A stretch of DNA of 34,483 nucleotides from Clostridia bacterium (lineage in GTDB: Bacteria > Bacillota > Clostridia > Lachnospirales > Lachnospiraceae), in the NCBI GenBank assembly GCA_910575245.1, contig CAJTEN010000042.1, forward strand, positions 1 to 34,483. Reading direction: 5' to 3'. The position numbers and the translations under genes were made by a program. The notes beneath the pieces are model-generated. The model did no database searches, was not told the origin of the DNA, and saw nothing but the letters and a program-made list of their open reading frames with translations. Shown here in pieces: positions 14,415-21,052 of this stretch. How positions within the stretch are numbered: position 1 is the stretch's first letter; each line of letters starts with the position of its first letter.

Positions 14415-15935
14415 TCAATCAAAAATTTCATCATAATCTATTTCTTTTGGATAGACAAAATTATCATAAGAACGGCTCCCTTGTCCAATCGCAAGGATTG
14501 CTCCAACCGATTTTCCTGTAATATTTCTACCCGCGCTCGTGATGTCACAATCCCGCAAAATAACATTATAGATATGAGCATTTTGGGCAACACCAAATAG
14601 CCCTATAATCTCTGCATCTGGGTCGGTCATGGTAAGACCTGCAATTTCAAAACCATTACCATTAAAAGTGCCTGTAAATGGATTGTCCCATGTTCCAATG
14701 GGCACCCATTCGTCCGTAGATAATTGAATATCAGCCTGTTGCATATAATTCTGATTCATGCCATACTCACCTGTTCCAATCGCTCTGAGTTGGGCTTCGT
14801 TAAAAACCAAATAATATGTTGTTCCTCTAAACTCTAAGGTTTCCATTGCTGGTATATCATCAGACTGTATCAATAAATCGTTATCTATGTTAACAGGCAT
14901 AGATGCGCTTGCTTCATGATAATTACCAGCGAATACTCCCGCAAAAATGATGCCCACTGTCAATACACCTGTTAAAATCCGCAGTGCCTTGCCTTTCTTC
15001 TTAAAATGCATAATAGCACCTAACCTTTCTTTTAACTGCTCTGCTTCCTCCGTTAAGGTAACGGAAGCTAAAGAACTTTTGTAGAGATTGTTTGACTTCA
15101 AAAAGGAAATCAATGTGTCCCCATATTCACGCTTTTCTTTGTCATCAAGTACAGCTATGACTTTTTCATCACATGACAATTCACAAGATTTATTCACTTC
15201 CTTTTCCAGCAGATATACAAAAGGATTGAACCAATGGGCGCACACAACAATCTGTATCAGCCATTTGTAAAACATATCCCCCTGTTTGTAGTGGGTTAGC
15301 TCATGCACAAAGACATAAGACAGCTCCTTATCTTCCAATTCACGGACAGGCAAAACAATTCTTGGTCGAAAGAATCCAATCATAATAGGGGAAGCAATCA
15401 ACGAATTATAGGATAATTCAACCCTCGTCTTAATATTTAATTTTTCTTCACAATCAGATAGCAGATTCAAAATCTTTATATCCGATACCTCTGTGTTACC
15501 CGCTTTGATGTATTGAATAAATCCCTGATAGACCGTTATCTTACGAACAAATAAAACCAGTGCCAATGCTGACCAGATAAAAAACAGGTAGACATATTTG
15601 TTAAATGATTCACGCATGGCTGCGGTGGTTATTTCCCGGTTTGTCTGTATCTGCTCCGCTTTTCCGTTACCCGTATCTACTGAAATGGGTATGTTGGAGC
15701 TTGTAGGGATTTCATTCGTTATTGTTGCTGTGTCGAACTTTTCAAACAGGCTCCCAACAATCGTAGTATCGGGAGTAAAGGGAAGCAGAAACCGCAGCGC
15801 AACAACTATCCAGATATAATACTGCCAACGTTTGCTGAATTTGTTTTTATACAGCGGCTTCAATCCCAAAATGAGAAGCAGTAACAGTGCGCCGGAAACA
15901 GACAGCGACAATAATATTTTTATAAATTCATTCAT
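14415..15935 (-). CDS. M56 (BlaR1-like) membrane metallopeptidase sensor with GLUG-like domain
   Basis: A 506-residue membrane protein. Helices lie near residues 5-25, 38-52 and 115-131; the zinc-protease motif HELTH is at 211-215 with a downstream SCDEKVI; a fourth helix is at about 325-345. BlaR1 and MecR1 have this same M56 core but end in a penicillin-binding domain. Here the extracellular end is about 160 residues resembling GLUG/M26-type repeats (IQLSTDEWVPIGTWDNPFTGTF, GLFGVAQNAHIYNVIL), so the ligand is unlikely to be a beta-lactam bound as in BlaR1. It would cleave or inactivate the partner repressor on sensing. The start at 15935 (GGAG upstream) overlaps the repressor gene by 8 bp. 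Confidence 0.88.
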   Translation of the reverse strand: MNEFIKILLSLSVSGALLLLLILGLKPLYKNKFSKRWQYYIWIVVALRFLLPFTPDTTIVGSLFEKFDTATITNEIPTSSNIPISVDTGNGKAEQIQTNREITTAAMRESFNKYVYLFFIWSALALVLFVRKITVYQGFIQYIKAGNTEVSDIKILNLLSDCEEKLNIKTRVELSYNSLIASPIMIGFFRPRIVLPVRELEDKELSYVFVHELTHYKQGDMFYKWLIQIVVCAHWFNPFVYLLEKEVNKSCELSCDEKVIAVLDDKEKREYGDTLISFLKSNNLYKSSLASVTLTEEAEQLKERLGAIMHFKKKGKALRILTGVLTVGIIFAGVFAGNYHEASASMPVNIDNDLLIQSDDIPAMETLEFRGTTYYLVFNEAQLRAIGTGEYGMNQNYMQQADIQLSTDEWVPIGTWDNPFTGTFNGNGFEIAGLTMTDPDAEIIGLFGVAQNAHIYNVILRDCDITSAGRNITGKSVGAILAIGQGSRSYDNFVYPKEIDYDEIFD

Positions 15936-16302
15936 TTTCTTTTCTCCAAAATGTTTCAATCTCTTTCAATTCGTCTGCCGAAAGAATATCCTGCCGCAAC
16001 AAGGTTGATACTAAGTTTTTCACATTCCCGCCATAGACTTTATCAAGAAAGCTGTGGGTCTGCATGGTCTGGTATTCAGCTTCTGTTACCGTAGCCACAT
16101 ACTCATTTTTCCTGCCGATTTTTTTGACTTTCAAGAACTTTTTTTCTCCTAAACGGGAAAGCAGCGTGAGTACGGTGTTGTTCTTCCATTCGTTTTTATC
16201 TTTTTCCAATTCCTCCATGATGAGGGAATATAAAGCTGCCCCTCCATTTTTCCAGATGATTTTCATTAGTACCAGTTCGGATTCAGAAATCTGCTGTGCC
16301 AT
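15928..16302 (-). CDS. BlaI/MecI family repressor
   Basis: A 124-residue repressor: winged helix-turn-helix (residues 1-75, SESELVLMKIIWKNGGAALYSLI, TVLTLLSRLGEKKFLKVKK) and a C-terminal dimer helix pair. It is the DNA-binding partner of the M56 sensor encoded next. AAGGAGG precedes the ATG at 16302. Family members bind inverted repeats in their own promoter and are inactivated by the sensor; a matching promoter with an internal dyad lies at 16344-16372. No beta-lactamase or other resistance gene follows, so the target may be elsewhere in the genome. Confidence 0.92.
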   Translation of the reverse strand: MAQQISESELVLMKIIWKNGGAALYSLIMEELEKDKNEWKNNTVLTLLSRLGEKKFLKVKKIGRKNEYVATVTEAEYQTMQTHSFLDKVYGGNVKNLVSTLLRQDILSADELKEIETFWRKENE

Positions 16303-16343
16303 GTTGTCCTCCTTTTATCTCAACGCTTTGTGGGTGTATAAAC

Positions 16344-16372
16344 ATCTTAACACCTTGTAGGTGATAATGCAA
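16344..16372 (-). promoter_or_regulatory. Promoter and operator of the BlaI-like operon
   Basis: Reading leftward, TTGCAT (16367-16372), a 17-bp spacer and TAAGAT (16344-16349) form the promoter. The spacer holds the dyad CACCT-ACA-AGGTG (16351-16363), the expected position for a self-repressing BlaI-type operator. An overlapping GGTGT/ACACC pair spans 16333-16354. Confidence 0.65.
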
Positions 16373-16436
16373 TACCCTAAAAGAAATTTAAGAATTTATA
16401 AAAAGATATGAAAGAAGGGGGATTCCGTAGTAGTCG

Positions 16437-16587
16437 GCACTGTGCGTAATGTGCATAACTTGCTGTCTTATGGAGTTGTGGGAAAGTCTGTTTGCAGAAT
16501 GTGGGAAAGCTGCACTTTAGCTTTTCCATGTTCTGTGAACAGACTTTTCCATGACGGAATAGCAAGTTATACACATTTCCACGGTGC
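16437..16587. repeat. 151-bp imperfect palindrome
   Basis: The two halves match as inverted repeats over about 75 bp each. Matched blocks include ATAACTTGCT / AGCAAGTTAT, GGAAAGTCTGTT / AACAGACTTTTCC and GGGAAAGCT / AGCTTTTCC, around the centre near 16512. It would fold as one long hairpin in RNA or single-stranded DNA. No protein gene covers it. It lies in the remaining right arm of the RIT element or at the end of the nested element. Confidence 0.8.
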
Positions 16588-16639
16588 TTGTCTTTTGGTC
16601 TTTGCTTTCTTTGGTTCGGAATAGTGTGGTGCTGGCGGT

Positions 16640-16786
16640 CTATCTCTTGTTTTCGGTTGCTTGCTTCTTTACCGTACATGAGCATTTGTTTATAGGACGT
16701 TCTTTGTAACATTTCTTTCTTAGGAAATTTATGAAGTTTTCCAGCAATTCCCTAAATTGTTCATTTTGAATTTCAGCTGGTTCCAT
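16640..16786 (-). CDS. Small 48-residue protein at the RIT right end
   Basis: A short frame starts at ATG 16786 with AAGGAGG nine bases upstream and codes for MEPAEIQNEQFRELLENFIN followed by a basic, cysteine-containing tail (KKCYKERPINKCSC). It is predicted to be mostly helix. It is the first leftward gene after the right inverted repeat and, before the nested insertion, would have preceded the recombinase trio. It may be the start of the trio operon leader or a small regulator. No family is recognised; support rests on the ribosome site and position. Confidence 0.4.
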   Translation of the reverse strand: MEPAEIQNEQFRELLENFINFLRKKCYKERPINKCSCTVKKQATENKR

Positions 16787-16834
16787 GGTTGATATCCTCC
16801 TTATTAAGATTTCTTCTATTCATTCTAAAGGATT

Positions 16835-16924
16835 TATGATTATCCGAGAAGATGTGGCAGAAGTACCGTGCCTTACGGAGTTTCAGGAATTCCTTGGATA
16901 ATCAGACTTCTTGGATAATGGTGG
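16835..16924 (-). repeat. Right 90-bp inverted repeat of the RIT element
   Basis: The reverse complement matches 3642-3731 with a single difference (GCCACATC against GCCGCATC). It contains the same two direct and one inverted ATTATCCAAG-type motifs. Confidence 0.9.
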
Positions 16925-16950
16925 TTATCTGAGAACTCAGATAACCACCA
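16919..16950. other. RIT right junction: palindrome and core duplicate
   Basis: TGGTGGTTATCTGAG, AA, then CTCAGATAACCACCA form a 15-2-15 perfect inverted repeat covering the end of the right inverted repeat, 20 further bases and the CCACCA that borders the interrupted sigma gene. The same CCACCA starts the left end (3642-3647). This suits a 6-bp crossover core for a tyrosine recombinase, with 16925-16944 travelling with the element. Confidence 0.7.
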
Positions 16951-17040
16951 CGGGCGGTAATATTTCTGATATTCCTCTTCCGTAACTTCCAGTGTGAATT
17001 CTTCGTCTCCTGATTTGACTGTGATCTTCCTAAAAGACAT
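16951..17040 (-). pseudogene. Sigma-70-like factor, N-terminal part (split gene)
   Basis: Thirty codons from ATG 17040 (MSFRKITVKSGDEEFTLEV to YQKYYRP) run into TGGTGG (16950-16945), where the RIT element begins; the frame then ends within the inverted repeat. The C-terminal 120 residues start with the same two Trp codons at 3647. The N-terminal pattern (short beta strands, then EEEYQKYYRPWWQQKKHEQRN) is typical of small sigma-like proteins of Clostridial integrated elements. GGAAGG lies about nine bases before the ATG, inside a strong hairpin. Confidence 0.85.
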
Positions 17041-17084
17041 AAAGCGTTCCTTCCTTTACGGCTTCGTAAAGTTAGGAACGCTTT
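17041..17084 (-). promoter_or_regulatory. Hairpin covering the ribosome site of the split sigma gene
   Basis: AAAGCGTTCC (17041-17050) pairs with GGAACGCTTT (17075-17084), and CTTTACG with CGTAAAG inside. In the leftward mRNA the stem includes the Shine-Dalgarno sequence and ends directly at the AUG, so it should limit translation unless opened. Bases 17085-17290 hold no gene that I can support. Confidence 0.55.
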
Positions 17085-17290
17085 AACATATAGACGTGGG
17101 ACTGGCTTTGAAAAAATGGCAGAGAATGGCCAGGGAAAGCTATCACTATACATACACTCTTAAAACAACTCACTAGCTTTACTCCGGCCATTCGTGACTC
17201 GACGCAATGCGGTCCCACTCGCTCGGTACTTATTCAGTTTTGCGTACAATGGAATTTCCATTTTTTTCCATTGATAGCATAAGTATGCCC

Positions 17291-17355
17291 ATAAAAAGAA
17301 CGCTTTAATCCGCAAAAGCAAAAACAGCAGGATATCCTCCCGCCGTTCTTTTTAT
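17291..17355 (-). terminator. Inverted repeat after the zinc-ribbon gene
   Basis: ATAAAAAGAACG (17291-17302) and CGTTCTTTTTAT (17344-17355) form a 12-bp inverted repeat starting at the stop codon of the zinc-ribbon gene, with A/T runs at both ends. A GGATATCC dyad lies within the loop. Termination is inferred. Confidence 0.45.
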
Positions 17356-17547
17356 CTATGTATATTTTTTCTTCTCCTTCGGTTTCCAGTACACCCGTAC
17401 CACTTCGCCGCAGTGCGGGCATTTCAGCTCTACTATGATCCTGAACCGCGTTATGCCGATATCAAAAATCCGTCTCCCGCACTTATGGTTCGGGCATTTA
17501 ATTTTCTGGATACCTACCACCTCCTCTCCAAAAATGCGGAGGCGCAT
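17356..17547 (-). CDS. Small zinc-ribbon protein, Com-like
   Basis: A 63-residue basic protein with two cysteine pairs, CPNHKC near residues 18-23 and CPHC near 45-48, framing beta strands (FRIIVELKCPHCGEVVRVYW). This is the pattern of Com-like zinc ribbons found in phages and integrated elements, where they bind nucleic acid. The ATG at 17547 follows GGGGGAT; an ATG at 17577 would add 10 residues. The gene lies 12-40 bp after fructokinase on the same strand and upstream of the split sigma gene, so it is probably the right-hand remainder of the older element. Confidence 0.65.
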   Translation of the reverse strand: MRLRIFGEEVVGIQKIKCPNHKCGRRIFDIGITRFRIIVELKCPHCGEVVRVYWKPKEKKKYT

Positions 17548-17589
17548 ATTGGTATCCCCCAATAAACGCCCCCTCATGCCACACTGCCA

Positions 17590-18576
17590 TTATTTATCAT
17601 TTGCTGCAATACACCCATAATGTGCCAGCATCTCTTCCACTTCTTTGCTATCCGGCATTACCCTCAAAGCTCCTTTTCGTGTTGTAATCAAAGAGGCGGC
17701 TGCATTTGCATATACTAACATTTCCCGCAAATTATCTTTCGTCAAATTACAAATCCCATGTTCGCAAATATAATGCAACACGCAGCCACAAAATGTATCG
17801 CCTGCCCCGGTGGTCTCAATGGTATCTTTCTGCAAAAAAGGGGCGGCCTCCACCATCATATTGTTGTAATACGCCCGGCTCCCCTGCTTTCCCATAGAAA
17901 CCAGCACCAACGGAATATGATACCTTTCATTAATCCACTCTACCCCCTTTGAATAATCCTCTTCCCCCGTCAGCCATTGAATTTCATTATCAGAAATCTT
18001 TAATATCTGGCAATGGGCAAGGCCATAAAGCACTGCCTCTTTCGCATCGTCTAAACTTTTCCAGAGAGGAGGGCGCAGATTAGGGTCAAAAGAAATCAAA
18101 GTGCCTGCTTTCTCGGCAATACAAACTGCCTCCTTTGTTGCTTCCCGAACCCCGTCATGAGTCATGGAAAGAGTCCCGAAATGAAAAACTGTTGAATCCT
18201 GTATCACCTTTTCAGGTACATCTTCCTTCGTCAGCATCATATCCGCCCCCGGATTCCGGTAAAAAGAAAAATCTCTGTCTCCATCCTCGGCAGTATGTAC
18301 AAATGCCAGCGTAGTATGTATTTGGTCATCCATGCATAAAAATGACGAATCAATTCCGACTTCTTCGATACCAGCTTTAAGCTGTACCCCAAAAAAATCA
18401 TTGCCAACTTTCCCTATAAAAGCCGTCCTGTGACCTAACTTCGTCAGCATTGCCAATACATTGCAGGGAGCGCCTCCGGGATTCGCCTCAAACAAAGGGT
18501 TCCCCTGGGGGCTTTTCCCATTCTCTGTAAAGTCAATCAATAATTCCCCTAACGCGGTTACATCATATCTTTTCAT
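17590..18576 (-). CDS. scrK: Fructokinase, PfkB family
   Basis: A 328-residue ribokinase-family sugar kinase, the usual length. The N-terminal substrate motif is GGAPCNVLAMLTKLG (about residues 34-48) and the C-terminal ATP/anion-hole motif is ETTGAGDTFCGC, whose Asp is the catalytic base. Middle motifs such as SFDPNLRPPLW support a fructose-specific enzyme. It phosphorylates fructose with ATP to fructose-6-phosphate in the cytoplasm. It is the last gene of the leftward fructan operon, 15 bp after the GH32 relic. No terminator is evident before the zinc-ribbon gene, so read-through is possible. Confidence 0.93.
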   Translation of the reverse strand: MKRYDVTALGELLIDFTENGKSPQGNPLFEANPGGAPCNVLAMLTKLGHRTAFIGKVGNDFFGVQLKAGIEEVGIDSSFLCMDDQIHTTLAFVHTAEDGDRDFSFYRNPGADMMLTKEDVPEKVIQDSTVFHFGTLSMTHDGVREATKEAVCIAEKAGTLISFDPNLRPPLWKSLDDAKEAVLYGLAHCQILKISDNEIQWLTGEEDYSKGVEWINERYHIPLVLVSMGKQGSRAYYNNMMVEAAPFLQKDTIETTGAGDTFCGCVLHYICEHGICNLTKDNLREMLVYANAAASLITTRKGALRVMPDSKEVEEMLAHYGCIAANDK

Positions 18577-18591
18577 CTAAGACTTATCTCC

Positions 18592-18990
18592 TTACTCCAA
18601 ATCATATTTTACAATATCCATATTTGCTGCACCATCGGCATAAAAGGAAATGCCCGCAGCCTTCTGGTCTGTATAAAATATGGTTGTCATAACCTGTTCC
18701 TCATCATTTACAAATTCCTCTACGCTGTAGCAGTCCAAGATAACCCTTATTCTTAATTCACTTTTTTTGCCATTCGGATTGTTAATCAGGCATCTTCTCT
18801 GGTGAATAATGGCCCTCCGGGAACCGGAAAACTTCCTGTCAACTTTTAAGATTGCTTCATATGGGCGAAAACTAAGAGAAGTCTGATAGTCCCGAACTCT
18901 GTCAGATTTCCGCTTTTTGGCACTCTTATTGTCACCTAGGCATAATCCTGCCCAAGAAGGAATATGCCTGTCAAAATGAAAACGACTCAT
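18592..18990 (-). pseudogene. C-terminal fragment of a second GH32 fructosidase
   Basis: A 132-residue frame whose second half (ELRIRVILDCYSVEEFVNDEEQVMTT, then KAAGISFYADGAANMDIVKYDLE) is the end of the GH32 C-terminal beta-sandwich domain of a sucrose-6-phosphate hydrolase or fructanase. The catalytic five-bladed propeller (about 350 residues with NDPN, RDP and EC motifs) is missing. The first 30 residues do not match the family, and no good ribosome site precedes the ATG. It sits between the VOC gene and fructokinase, where an intact sucrose hydrolase gene is common, so it is most likely a deletion relic. Confidence 0.75.
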
Positions 18991-19068
18991 GTCTTAGGAA
19001 GCGTCAAGCCATTCAAAAGGAAAAATTATGTTCACATGCTCTTCTTTTCGATTTTATAGTTCCTTAAT

Positions 19069-19091
19069 GGTGGAGGACTTAATCCTCCACC
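19069..19091. terminator. Perfect 9-bp hairpin
   Basis: GGTGGAGGA (19069-19077) and TCCTCCACC (19083-19091) around a five-base loop, after the VOC gene and before the GH32 relic. There is no leftward T-run, so it may be an mRNA stabiliser or processing site. The stretch 18991-19130 has no gene. Confidence 0.4.
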
Positions 19092-19130
19092 TTATACCTT
19101 ATGCTTCTATCCCATACTTTTTTGTGAGTT

Positions 19131-19520
19131 TCATACCTTCTGACAGAACTCAATCCGTTCATTGTTCGGTCCCAAGATAGTGAAAAACCGAACACCGTTC
19201 TCCCAGAAAGGCAGGGAACATATCTCTTCCTTACAGAACATTATCTGCATTCGTCTAACAAGTTCGAACACTTTCTCAATATCTGTTACGTCAAAACAAA
19301 TATGATCAATCGCCCCTGTCCGATCTGCAATCTGCGGTTCCTCATATGCTTCGATTACAAGATTTCCCTGTTCCAGAAAGCAAACCCTCTGCCCTTCATT
19401 CACTGTTTGAAAAGTCACATGCATTCCCAATTTTTCATAGAATGCCACTGTTTCTTCCATGCTTCTGCAAGGAAGCCCTATATGTTGTAAACCGTTTAAG
19501 TAATTGCCAATATCCGTCAT
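19131..19520 (-). CDS. VOC (glyoxalase/bleomycin-resistance fold) protein
   Basis: A 129-residue vicinal-oxygen-chelate protein with both half-domains: GLQHIGLPCRSMEETVAFYEKLG (residues 10-32) and AIDHICFDVTDIEKVFELV (about 70-88), ending in FFTILGPNNERIEFCQ. Metal-ligand positions are His13, Glu near 56 and His near 72, with Glu near 124, so a metal site is plausible. VOC proteins include isomerases, lyases and dioxygenases; the substrate cannot be read from sequence. Its place inside the fructan operon suggests a role on a sugar or a sugar-derived aldehyde. A weak GAGGCGGG precedes the ATG. Confidence 0.82.
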   Translation of the reverse strand: MTDIGNYLNGLQHIGLPCRSMEETVAFYEKLGMHVTFQTVNEGQRVCFLEQGNLVIEAYEEPQIADRTGAIDHICFDVTDIEKVFELVRRMQIMFCKEEICSLPFWENGVRFFTILGPNNERIEFCQKV

Positions 19521-19561
19521 ATTGCCCGCCTCACATTTTTCCGCTTAATATTGTTACAAAG

Positions 19562-20962
19562 TTAATCTTTACAATTCCTCAATTTTGTGGAAACAGTACA
19601 GTTTTCTATACGAACAGTTCCTTCCGAGGCGAAGATTCCAAGTCCGTCACCCGGTTTCGTATAGAGTCTTGCATTCAACGCCACACCTTCCACATAAATC
19701 GTTGCAATCGTATCATCAACGATCATCTGTACGTGATATTTCTTTCCGGCTAATAATTTTATTGGCCGCTCTGCACCCTGACTAAAGTAACTGAACCATG
19801 GCCAATTCGGATTTTTTTCACACAGATAACGATTTTCATTACAGTGGAATATAAATTGATAAGCCTCCCCTGTCTCTACATTATCATAGCAACGCACGCC
19901 AAAGGTCCGAGTTCCTTCCGAAAAGGTAATATCCGCTTCAAAACTGTACAGATCTCCGCACTTTCCTTTAATCACCTTCTCAGTTCTCCTGTCGTTGCTT
20001 TCTATTGTAAAATCCTCAATCTTTTCCCGATCCATAAAGGCATTCCATACCGTATCCGGTATTTTTACGCCCAGTGTCCCGTCTTCTCTCTGGTAGACTT
20101 CATGCGCCATAAATGTGCCTGCCCACTCATAATTCTTCTTATCATCGCAGTCTTCCTTCGTTGCCACCCATCCGAACAGCATCCTGTGCCCATTCAATTC
20201 AAAGGTCCTGCCCGCATAATATGCTCTGCCATCGAATGCATCATCCTCTGGCGCAATCCAAGGTCCGTTGATGCTCTTACTCATCCTGTAGATCATTTTA
20301 CTGCGGTCACTATATTCGGTTACAACATGATACCACCAGTCCCCTATCTTAAAAAGATCAACCATCTCATGCATTGTAAAAAGATCTGGCGCCCAGAAGT
20401 CACCTTCAAATTGCCATTCTTTCAGATCCTTCGATGTAAATTTCACCGTTCTCCCTGTCTGCTGTGTCTTTGGTCCCGTCTTCCTCGCTCCAAGAATCAA
20501 CATATACTGGTCATTCTCTTCATCACGCAGTACAAAAGGATCACGCCAATCGTCAGGATCATAGCCTTCCTGTGGTGTAAAGGTCAGCTTATCCTGAGTT
20601 TTCGTCCAGTGAACCAAATCGTCACTGACCGCATGCATTAAGACCTGTGATGCCCTGCCGAGTTTCGGATACTCCCTGTTATAACCTGTATAAAAGGCAT
20701 GATATTTACCTTCTGCTTCGAAGATGCTGCCCGCATAAATAAATTGATCCTGTTCTTCGTCCGTTCCTCTGGGTATCGCCGTTCCCATATCTTTGTATTC
20801 CACAAAATCAGACGTTACAGCCAAATCCCATCCGAAAGGTTCCCCGAAAGGACACGGGTTCCTGTTATCCCTCTGATGAAAGAGGTAGAATTCATCTCCT
20901 TTTCCGTATGGCATACAGTCACCGAACCAAGTGCCTGGAAATTGGTAATATAATTTATTCAT
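19562..20962 (-). CDS. GH32 family beta-fructosidase
   Basis: A 466-residue glycoside hydrolase without signal peptide, thus cytoplasmic. The catalytic set of GH32 is recognisable: nucleophile Asp15 in TWFGDCMP (the WMNDPNG site, altered), WRDPF with Asp141, and acid/base Glu199 in HEMVDLF (the ECPDLF site). The five-bladed propeller fills the first 300 residues; a beta-sandwich domain ends in GLGIFASEGTVRIENCTV. It should release fructose from imported oligofructose or sucrose. The unusual nucleophile motif suggests a subgroup apart from classic sucrose hydrolases. A GGAGGAG precedes the ATG at 20962; it follows the second permease by about 90 bp. Confidence 0.9.
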   Translation of the reverse strand: MNKLYYQFPGTWFGDCMPYGKGDEFYLFHQRDNRNPCPFGEPFGWDLAVTSDFVEYKDMGTAIPRGTDEEQDQFIYAGSIFEAEGKYHAFYTGYNREYPKLGRASQVLMHAVSDDLVHWTKTQDKLTFTPQEGYDPDDWRDPFVLRDEENDQYMLILGARKTGPKTQQTGRTVKFTSKDLKEWQFEGDFWAPDLFTMHEMVDLFKIGDWWYHVVTEYSDRSKMIYRMSKSINGPWIAPEDDAFDGRAYYAGRTFELNGHRMLFGWVATKEDCDDKKNYEWAGTFMAHEVYQREDGTLGVKIPDTVWNAFMDREKIEDFTIESNDRRTEKVIKGKCGDLYSFEADITFSEGTRTFGVRCYDNVETGEAYQFIFHCNENRYLCEKNPNWPWFSYFSQGAERPIKLLAGKKYHVQMIVDDTIATIYVEGVALNARLYTKPGDGLGIFASEGTVRIENCTVSTKLRNCKD

Positions 20963-21052
20963 CTTTCTCTTTTCTCCTCCTTTTTTTCATTAAAGACATA
21001 GAAATTATGCTTTTGATATAGATTCTGTCTGACACTGAATTTATTCTGATTG

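Larger units (their letters stand above)
6900..16420. mobile_element. Serine-recombinase mobilisable element nested in the RIT element (ends approximate)
   Basis: From the recombinase at 6959 to the BlaI promoter at 16372 the genes form a known mobilisable module: TnpX-like recombinase, TnpW, DnaC-like ATPase, RepA_N, cysteine-rich protein, MobA, MobC, helix-turn-helix protein and sigma factor, plus a regulator/sensor cargo. The left end must fall between 6884 and about 6926. The right end is probably between 16373 and 16436. AAAGAAG-like sequence occurs near both (about 6898-6906 and 16410-16418) and could be the crossover, but this is a guess. Confidence 0.65.
3642..16944. mobile_element. 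RIT-type (recombinase in trio) element with a nested mobilisable element
   Basis: The element is bounded by 90-bp inverted repeats (3642-3731 and 16835-16924) and inserted in a sigma-like gene. CCACCA appears at both junctions with the interrupted gene (3642-3647 and 16945-16950). Three overlapping tyrosine recombinase genes sit against the left repeat, the defining feature of RIT elements, which are otherwise only about 3-4 kb. The extra 9.5 kb is a serine-recombinase mobilisable element lying between the trio and the right repeat. At the right end 20 further bases (16925-16944) precede the second CCACCA. Confidence 0.85.

Noticed and set aside
14415..16302. Beta-lactam resistance operon
   Set aside because: The sensor lacks a penicillin-binding domain and no beta-lactamase or mecA-like gene is linked, so only the regulator/sensor families are claimed.
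16377..16712. 111-codon minus-strand ORF over the long palindrome
   Set aside because: It is a by-product of the palindrome sequence; no ribosome site, and it conflicts with the better-supported 48-codon gene.
17234..17422. 62-codon minus-strand ORF after the zinc-ribbon gene
   Set aside because: It overlaps the zinc-ribbon gene in another frame and runs through the inverted repeat; no ribosome site.
19844..20641. 265-codon plus-strand ORF
   Set aside because: Antisense to the GH32 gene with intact catalytic motifs; no ribosome site.
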